Shown in pieces: positions 56,411-64,000 of a DNA stretch of 64,000 bases. Origin of the DNA: Rutpela maculata (lineage: Eukaryota; Arthropoda; Insecta; Coleoptera; Cerambycidae); assembly GCA_936432065.2 (NCBI GenBank), contig OW386287.2:191331729-191395728 (forward strand), given 5' to 3'. The notes beneath the pieces are model-generated. The model saw only the letters and a list, made by a program, of their open reading frames with translations. It searched no databases and had not been told where the DNA came from. The number at the start of each line of letters is the position of its first letter. The stretch's first letter is position 1. The position numbers were made by a program, and so were the translations under genes.

Positions 56411-58094
56411 TCTCAAAATCGGTGATATTTTGTATTATCGTATATATGGTCATATAAGTTCTAAATAACTCCTCAAAATTTTCTAAAAAAATAAGTAAAT
56501 TTATTAATTATTCATAAATTTATTTATTTTAGCTTCATTTTAAATCAAAACTAATATTTAAATGCATTGCAAAAAATTAAAATTGTAGAAAATTTGTCAT
56601 CGTGAAAAATCTCTCCCTCACAAACAGAAACAATAAAAACAGGATTAATATTAAACATACAGGTATATTGAGCAATTTGACACAGTAAAGATTATTAGAG
56701 CTTATCGAGGGGAGTTTGGAGATGATTAAATATAACCTGCGAGTTTGGCATAAAATTGGGGTTGTTTTAATATTGACTAAGCCTCGTTTAACTTCCCGTA
56801 GTTGATGTTTGCCGGAATAATGGTATTATTTCGGTATTAGCCCGCTTATCGCCGAAGGACGAGTCGAGCCCTGCTACGCCTGCTGATATATTGGAAACGT
56901 AATATTATTATCATCTGAACATCCGCATTACTGTTACAAAGGGAAAGCTTCATGTGCTGAATATTTTTGTTGCGTCATACGATATTTGTATTTTCATTAG
57001 AAATAGGTACCTAAACCCACTTTTGTCTAGAACTGTGTAAATTTTCAGTATCAATACGAACCAATATCAATGTTAATACATACGGTGGTTTAAAATTATC
57101 TCCTGGTATTTCTATAGATGATAAATCAATCCAAAATTAAAGATACACCTTTATATAAAATCATTTCCAAAAATTGATAATGATGAAAATTGATAATAAG
57201 AGGGTGATACCCCCTTAAATGGGGATTAGTCCAGTCAACGTAGCTCTAAAGTGACCAATGTCTCTAATTTGAGTGCTAATGATGAAACCTTGTGCAATGT
57301 GTTTGTAACGACGTTAATAAAAAAGCTGAAAAAAAGATTAGAGTAGGTAATGATCGGAAGGGGTAGAAAACACCTCTTTTATCACGGGTTCCGTAACTTG
57401 TGGAATTAGGTCAAAAGTGAAAAAGAAAACAATATATTTACTTTTTTTTTTTTGGCCCAAAATAAGATGTTTTTGCTTTTGTGAATTTTTACGAAAATTG
57501 CATATTTTTCGAGATATGACCACTCTAAAATTCCTAAAAGTGGGGGAGCGGAAATATAAAAATTGAAAAATCTGAAAATATTCAGGTGAATGTATCATCG
57601 AAATACAAGATTTTTATTTGCAACTTTTCTATAAAGTGCGTTTTCACAGAATATTTCCGAAAAATCATGAAAAACTACCCCTTTCTTTGAAATTGTAGCG
57701 CTTTAAAAACACGTAATTTAATAATTTGAAAAAATTCAGATGTATGCATTGTGGCCTTCTAAATATTTTTTGTCTCTTGATATATTATTGTAGATAAACT
57801 ATTCTAGTCTAAAAATTAAAGTTAAACTGGTACTCATGTGTACTCCTTAAAATTTATATTGAATTCTTGAAAATGTATTTCATGAATATTTTTGAAACGT
57901 GCAGTACAATCGAATTAATTTAATTAAATTTCTTTCATCGACAATATTCCACTAGAGATTTTATTGTTGATTCTTATGTATTATGATCTCCTGATTGCGA
58001 AAAAAATATTTGCGTCCAAAAATTCCTAATGCGTCAAAAGTTATATGCACTCACTTTTTGATGCACTTTCACGGAGTTCCTACTTATCTGCTTA
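56411..58094. other. No feature recognised
   Basis: Largely AT-rich. Positions 56840-56880 have a short GC-richer patch with 'cttatcgccgaaggacgagtcgag', in style like the hairpin cores elsewhere but without long arms. Confidence 0.4.
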
Positions 58095-58320
58095 ATATGT
58101 CTTGTACTAGTAATCGAATGGGAATTTAAAAAATACTGACTTATTTAAAATTATATTCTTAAAAATTATAGTCCAATCCGCCATCTTGAAAAAAAAATAC
58201 CAAAAATATCTGAAATAATCAAAATTGAATATTTTTTCGATAAGGAGTAATTTCACTAAAGTTGACAAAAACAAAACTCATTTATGGTTAGATATAATGC
58301 ACCAAACCAGGACGCTCTAA
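58095..58320. repeat. Inverted copy of the window's right end
   Basis: This is the reverse complement, with divergence, of about 63770-64000: TACTAGTAATCG, 'aatccgccatcttg', 'gtaatttcac', 'cataatgcaccaa'-type blocks. The match reaches the last base of the window (GATTACTAGTA), so the partner may continue beyond it. It is probably the terminal arm of a composite element covering 58095 to at least 64000. Confidence 0.72.
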
Positions 58321-58582
58321 TAGCGGAGCGGATCTGGTTTTGAAATGAAACCAACTTTTTTTAAAAAAATTTTTTGACAATTCGGTTACACGCGTTCTCT
58401 TTTATCATGTTATCAACTTAGTTCAGCTTAATCACACGGCGGAGGAATTCGCATTTAAAATTCGCAAAAACCCGTTTTTCCACGATAAGTTTGTTATTAT
58501 TGACCTGGCGAAAAAAAATTAAAATTAAAAATTGAAGATCTCTCGGAAGCGCATAATCTTGTAAAATTTTTTTTCTGAAATC

Positions 58583-59063
58583 GATTGGCAATGTCTACAT
58601 TTTCGGCGCCATTTCAGATCGAAAAATGCACAATTCCAGTATTGTAGTCCGTTGCTAAGAAACTATCAGAAAACAGACCGGAAAAGATCCGTTGCCAAGC
58701 AACGATCAACAAAACCGTACGGGAATGTTACTTTCCTGGCCTAGGCCGGGAAAGTAGCATTCCCGTACGGTTTTTATGTATATTTTAGACAGTAAATAAA
58801 TACACGCAGACAAACCAACTTACATGAAAATTGCATTTATTAGTAAGCAGTTAGATTGTAATGAAGAAATGTTATGCATTAATACAAATTCCTTAATTTA
58901 TAATTTGATTGTGATTTCAGAAAAAATAGTATGTGTACTTCGGTGTGAAAGCACATTCTCGGACTTCGATGCTTGTTGGCCTAGACTAGCGCCTCGGCCA
59001 ACAATTTACATCGTCGTCCGGGAATGTATTTCTTTCACACCTAAGTACACAATATACTATTTC
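58583..59063. mobile_element. Insertion with two strong hairpins
   Basis: The opposite arm of the palindrome lacks this segment, so its limits are clear; AAATC occurs at both ends, a possible 5-bp duplication. It contains a hairpin at 58711-58773 (29-bp arms, ACCGTACGGGAATGTTACTT..) and a second at 58920-59063 that forms its right end (GTGTACTTCGGTGTGAAA pairing with TTTCACACCTAAGTACAC). It has no terminal inverted repeats of the usual kind. The superfamily is unknown. Confidence 0.65.
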
Positions 59064-61351
59064 AAATCGGACGGTAACTTTTCGTGAAAAATTTTTTTGA
59101 AAATACTCGTTTTTTTGCCCTAACACTAATACATAAAAAAGTAATTCCTTAATTTTTTTACGAAAAAAAGTAGTTAGGGAGATGCGATTTTTTTGAGGTA
59201 GGTGAAATAGATAAGAATTGATGAAGCCGGTGGACTGGGGTGATGGGCCAATTAGGGGAGGGGAGGGAGGTAGGGAAAGGAAAATTATTCAACTCCCTCG
59301 AACTTTTTTCCCTGTCGTGCGATTTTCAAAAACGAAAATGGAATTTGTTCGTTATTACGTCTAATATTTGACTGAATATTTTTTTAATTTTTTTTCAAAT
59401 AAACAAACTTGTGGGAGGGGAAAAACCATTTGCATTTTTTTTTAAATGCGTTTTTGAGTACGAAGGAAAGGGCGCAGAAGAGAAATTTTTTTACAGGTAA
59501 GTGAGATTTTTTTTATCTTTAAATTAAAAAAAAAATTATCGCAATCCAAGCAATAGGAAGGGGGGGGGGGCATACTCCGTTTGCGGGATTAAGTGGTTAA
59601 AGAAAAGGGATAGGGACTTCGAAGCTTAATATTCGGTTATATAAATCTTTTTTCCATCTTAATATTTTATCAGTCTACCCTCCATCAAATATTAAACTTA
59701 TTATAAATAATTATTTAACACCGTCACGAGTTTTCGCGGCGCATTTCTCTAGTTTTAGGTGTGTATTGGATATATATAACAATTATTTTTCCGCTTAACT
59801 CGCTCTAACTCAAAAACGGCACAATGGATTACTCTCAAATTTTTATCGTGTTATCACTATATATTTCTTAACATCATGTGTTAATATGTAGGACAAATTT
59901 TAATAAGTGTAGAAAGCATTATTTTTTTTCGACATAGCCTTATGTCGAAAATTTGCACTCTCAAATGTAACATGCGGGAAACTTTTTTATCTTTCGAAAT
60001 AGATACCAAGTGTATCGAGAAGTAACGAAGATAAAAGATGGACGTAACTATTTTATTTGAAACTTTTTTTTCTAGAATTAGCAGTTTTCGAGAAAATTGC
60101 CAATGAGTGATTGTTGGCCAGGTATTGCAATTAATTGCTATTAGAATTTCACACGTTTGCTTTACCTGGCCAACAATCACTCATTTGCAATTTTCTCGAA
60201 AACTGCTAATTCTAGAAAAAGAAGTTTCAAATAAAAAAGTTACGTCCATCTTTTATCTTCGTTACTTCTCGATACACTTGGTATCTATTTCGAAAGATAA
60301 ATAAGTTTCTCGCATGTTATATTTGAGAATGCAAATTTTCGACATAACCTTAGAAAAAAAAATGCTTTCTACACTTATTAAAATTTGACCTACATATTAA
60401 CACATTATGTTAACAAATATATAGTAATAACACGATAAAAATTTGAGAGTAATCCATAGTGCCGTTTTTGAGTTAGAGCGAGTTAAGCGGAAAAATAATT
60501 GTTATATATATCCAATACACACCTAAAACTTGAGAAATACGTCGCGAAAACTCGTGACGGTGTTAAATAATTATTTATAATAAGTTTAATATTTGATGGA
60601 GGGTAGATTGACAAAATATTAAGATGGAAAAAAGATTTATATATCCGAATATTAAGCTCCGAAGTCCCTATCCCTTTTCCTTAAACCTTTATTCCCGCAA
60701 ACGCATTATGCCCCCTCCCTCCCTTCCTATTGCTTGGATTGCGATAATTTGTTTTTTTAATTTAAAGATAAAAAAAATCTCACATACCTGTAAAAAAATT
60801 TCTCTTCTGAGCTCTTTCCTTCGTACTCAACAACGCATTTTAAAAAAAATGCAAAAGGTTTTCCCCTCCCACAAATTTGTTTATTTGAAAAAATTTAAAA
60901 AAATTATTCAGTCAAATATTAGACGTAATAAGGAACAAATTCTATTTTGGTTTTTGAAAATCGCACGACAGGGAATAAAGTTAGAGGGAGTTGAATAATT
61001 TTCCTTTCCCTACCTCCCTCCCCTCCCCTAATTGGCCCACCACCATAATCCTCCGGCTCCATCAATTTTTATCTATTTCACCTACCTCAAAAAAATCTCA
61101 CCCCCCTAACTTCTTTTTTTCAAAAAAAATTAAGGAATTACTTTTTTGTGTATTAGTGTTAGAGCAAAAAAACGAGAATTTTCAAAAAAAAATTTCACGA
61201 AAAGTTTCCGTCGGATTTGAAAATTTTTTTTTTTACAAGATTATGCGCTTCCGAGAGATCTTCAATTTTTAATTTTACTTTTTTTCGTCAGGTCAATAAT
61301 AACAAAGTTATCGTGGAAAAACGTGTTTTTGCGAATTTTAAATGCGAACTC

Positions 61352-61729
61352 GGGGCGCGCGTAGAGGCGACTTCATGTGAATATCAGTCGATATTCCGTT
61401 GAAGCAACGTCGAGCGCGGTTAGTACTTGGATGGGGTACCCATCTTGGGAAATACAGCATTCTCGTCCCACCTTCTAGAGGCTTGTATATCAGTGTATAC
61501 TCGGAAGTTACGTAATTTCAGACGAGGATTACGTAGTGGATATACCATCCTTCGGAGGGGATGTAAAGCAGGCGGTCCCTTGTCTATTAAATGTTAGGCA
61601 AGTAAAAGATCCCTACTCTTCTTAAGGGAAGAGGTTCGGCAAAATTTCCAGGTTGGGGGTAGCTCGTCTCCTGGCGTCGGTGATAGTACCTGGTAGCGGA
61701 AATAGGCCGACGTTAAATAGTTAAAAAAA
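61352..61729 (+). mobile_element. 5S-rRNA-derived SINE (SINE3 type)
   Basis: The 5' part resembles 5S rRNA, best at 61402-61450: AAGCAACGTCGAGCGCGG, TTAGTACTTGGATGGGG and CTTGGGAA. This covers the internal pol III control region (box A, intermediate element, box C). A unique body of about 260 bp follows, then an A-run. It is flanked by AAATGCGAACTC (61340-61351) and AAATGCGAATTC (61730-61741), a 12-bp target duplication, as for LINE-driven insertion. The other palindrome arm has the empty site. The first 50 bases of 5S are more diverged. Confidence 0.85.
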
Positions 61730-61876
61730 AAATGCGAATTCCTCCGCCACCCCGTGTGATTAAGCCGAACTAAGTTGATAACATGATAAAACAGAACGCG
61801 TGTAACCGAATTGTCAAAAAATTTTTTTTTAAAAAGTTGGTTTCAAAACCCCTCTTTTTCTCGCCAGATCCGCTCC

Positions 61877-62197
61877 ATTATAAGTCAAATAGAACGCTCA
61901 AAGATGGCGGACGAAATAATTTTTTTTATTTTTCGTCAAGTACCAAGGAGGCTTTGTGAGTCACTTTTTTTGTAGTTTCTTTCAAGTATTTTAAAGGGAT
62001 AAAGTTCATTTTTTTTTTATTAAAATTAATTTCCAATAAAAGCGTATTTTCTACAATTTTTAAAAATGCATTTTCTTTGGCTTTCCTTTTTTTCATATAT
62101 TATTATTATTATTATTATGCTTATGCTTAATAAACTTCTTTATCAAATTAATGGAATTTCATTTTGTATTATATTTTTGAAGTTATGCGAGTCTTTC
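61877..62197. other. No feature recognised
   Basis: AT-rich, with an (ATT)n tract at 62098-62118. Confidence 0.4.
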
Positions 62198-62655
62198 TAT
62201 AGTATATTTCATTTTGTTTCGATGAAAATTGGGTGAAAAAAAGGAGGGTCAGGGAAAATGCATTTTTGAAAATTATAAAAAATGAACTTTCTCCCCTTTA
62301 TGTACCTAAAAGAACCTACAATAGAAAAAAAACAGAAGTGGCGCACCACGCCTCCCTGATACATGACGAAGAATTAAAGAATTTTATTTCGCCCGTTATC
62401 TTCGACCATTCTATTTGACTTGGATCATTCGGGTTTAGTGCATATTTGACCATACATAGATGCGTTTTATTTTTTCCAACTACGGTGAAATTACTCCTTC
62501 TTATCGAAAAAGATATTCTATTTTATTTTTTTCGGCAATTTTTTTGTTTTTTTATTTTTCCAAGATGGCAGATTGACCTTTTCGTATCGGATAGGTCTAT
62601 ATTTTTATATTTCAACGTCAGATTTAAAATTCACACCCTCAAAAACCAGTATAAA
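62198..62655. repeat. Direct repeat, left copy
   Basis: Matches 63490-63975 in the same orientation ('atagtatatttcattttgtt', 'gaattaaa.attttattt', 'ggtgaaattactccttctta', 'tttccaagatgg'). The two copies flank the decayed GEDVDLL/Cys-rich gene. Confidence 0.75.
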
Positions 62656-62924
62656 TGATTTTTTTAGGGATTGTTCCGGAAATTAGAATTACTGCCACGT
62701 TTTCGAATTCATGCCCCACTGTGCGTCGTTTGGTTCATTCTTTAGCGACAAAAATCAGGGAAATTATAAAAAAAAATTAATATGTGCATTAAGTTTTCAA
62801 AGCTGCTTTATTGGGTGTAATTTTAAAAATTGTAGTTTTGGCACAGACAAAAATATAAGCATTGGAGCAGTCCAAATTTTAAGAAGAAATATCGATTTGT
62901 TTATTTATGAGTAAGATATGCAGA

Positions 62925-63475
62925 GAAGGCGCCGATACCACAATCGTTAAAACTGCCATTGATTTGAAAACCGAAGACAATCAAGTTATAATAGTTGGCG
63001 AAGACACTGACTTTTTTTTTTATAATGACCCAACTAGCATGGAATCGTCATAAAAAAAATCTATTTTTACAAACCTGAAATTAATAAAATAATTGACAAA
63101 CATTATATGATGAAAATATAATTGTCTGCAATTCCACCTACTGAAGAGGTAATAGAAAAACACTGTTTAAAAGTATATTTCCAAGTCCAAAAATGGTTAG
63201 GTTCTAAGGATGATCCGTTACAATTCGGGTGGCTTAAAACTTAGAATGGTTTAATGCCTGATGTTATGAGTGAAAGTAATGCTTTTCCTAAAAATTTACC
63301 AAGTGATATTTCTTGTAAATATACGAAAGGCTGTAAAAATAATTAGTGAGCTATAGAAAACTGAATATAATATTCTATTCTATGTGTCCATTGTAAAGGA
63401 AATAATTGTGCCAATGCTTTTTCTATCTTTGATGAATCGGCTGTCGATGAGGAATGCGGTAAAATTATGGTATAT
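62925..63475 (+). pseudogene. Second GEDVDLL/Cys-rich family gene, heavily decayed
   Basis: The + strand gives CREGADTTIVKTAIDLKTED and then NQVIIVGEDTDFF. After many stops come FQVQKWLGSKDDPLQFGW, SCKYTKGC and finally CVHCKGNNCANAF with an acidic part (DESAVDEECG). The order is the same as in the gene at 31013-31953. This copy keeps a segment upstream of GEDxDLL (ADTTIVKTAI) that the other lacks. The middle section with GCDTxSA is missing or scrambled, and at least ten stops are present. Confidence 0.65.
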
Positions 63476-63489
63476 TATAATGAAATTAA

Positions 63490-64000
63490 TATAGTATATT
63501 TCATTTTGTTTCGATGAAAATTGGGTGAAAAAAATGAGGGTCAAAGAAAATACATTTTTGAAAATTGTGAAAATGCACTTTTTTGAAAATAAAAAAAACA
63601 CTCTTTTTGAACATTAAAAAAAAATGAACTCTATCCCCTAAAAGTATAAAAAATAACGTACAATCGAAAAGAAAAAAGTGACGTACAATGCGTCCTTGAT
63701 AATTGACGAAGAATTAAAAATTTTATTTTGACCATGTTTTGACCCTTCTATTTAGCATACGGTGTCCCGGATTGGTGCATTATATTTGACCATAAATGAG
63801 TTTTATTTTTGCCAACTGTGGTGAAATTACTCCTTCTTATAGAAAAGATATTCAATTCTGATTCTTTCGGCCATTTTTGGTGTTTTCTATTTTTTTCCAA
63901 GATGGCGGATTGACATATACATATCGGACAGGTCTATATTTTTAAAGAATTTTATTTCAAATAAGCCAGTATTTTTAAAATTCCTATCCGATTACTAGTA
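63490..64000. repeat. Direct repeat, right copy, at window edge
   Basis: Same-orientation copy of 62198-62655; its last 230 bp are also the inverted partner of 58095-58320. It is cut by the window end, so its full length is unknown. Confidence 0.72.

Larger units (their letters stand above)
58325..61876. repeat. Giant palindrome, arms about 1.3 kb, 38-nt loop
   Basis: The left arm 58325-60124 and right arm 60163-61876 pair almost base for base around a loop at 60125-60162. The innermost stem is 'gattgttggccaggta'. The left arm has a 481-bp insertion (58583-59063) and the right arm a SINE (61352-61729); without these both arms are about 1.31-1.32 kb. Opposed frames at 59881-60180 and 60107-60304 share a long identical stretch only because of the palindrome and are not genes. 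It is probably a fold-back transposon. Confidence 0.88.

Noticed and set aside
59881..60304. Two opposed frames with nearly the same protein, like a duplicated gene pair
   Set aside because: They lie in the two arms of the palindrome and share sequence for that reason only; there is no known motif and the frames do not end at sensible places.
61402..61460. A functional 5S rRNA gene
   Set aside because: The 5' part is diverged, the 3' end runs into an unrelated body with A-tail, and the segment has its own target duplication.

Overview
The window is AT-rich nuclear DNA of an arthropod, most likely an insect. The evidence is the set of jockey-type LINE, Ty3/gypsy, Tc1/mariner, hAT-type and P-type elements, a primer site matching an animal tRNA-Lys, and a GT splice donor. 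Order and species cannot be settled by eye. I find no intact host gene, no normal tRNA or rRNA gene and no CRISPR array. Nearly everything recognisable is a mobile element, usually broken and often inserted inside another.

Left third (1-22 kb). Small hAT-type MITEs with 8-bp target duplications lie at 586, 4437, 17193 and 22052. A TIR element with a tRNA-like core (5210-8481) is split by a broken jockey-type LINE. A composite fold-back element (8568-12010) carries two truncated transposase ends facing opposite ways. Long inverted repeats follow at 12841-14156 and 18588-21963, the second with arms of about 1.1 kb. One repeat family of about 650 bp, with the terminus ACTTCCACATCCAG, recurs seven or eight times across the window.

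Middle (22-41 kb). There are two LINE reverse-transcriptase scraps (22840 and 27080). An exon resembling a tyrosine recombinase is interrupted by a 736-bp TIR element. A long-TIR element (29990-32600) holds a THAP-like exon and a decayed gene with a GEDVDLL motif, a Cys-rich module and an acidic tail. One arm of that element is split by a 594-bp P-like element that has its own THAP-like exon. Two more copies of the tRNA-like TIR element and a triplicated hAT-like unit complete this part.

Right third (41-64 kb). There is a three-level nest: an outer TIR element (41812-52725) contains a Tc1/mariner-type transposon (42103-52042), whose transposase gene is split by a young Ty3/gypsy element (42870-50766). 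The gypsy element has 2.1- and 1.9-kb LTRs, a tRNA-Lys primer site, gag, and a pol that has lost protease and most of RT. Further right are a palindrome of about 3.5 kb (58325-61876) carrying a 5S-rRNA-derived SINE, and direct repeats around a second decayed gene of the GEDVDLL/Cys-rich family.

The elements do not form one pathway. What ties them together is the order of insertion, which target duplications and restored reading frames let one read directly.
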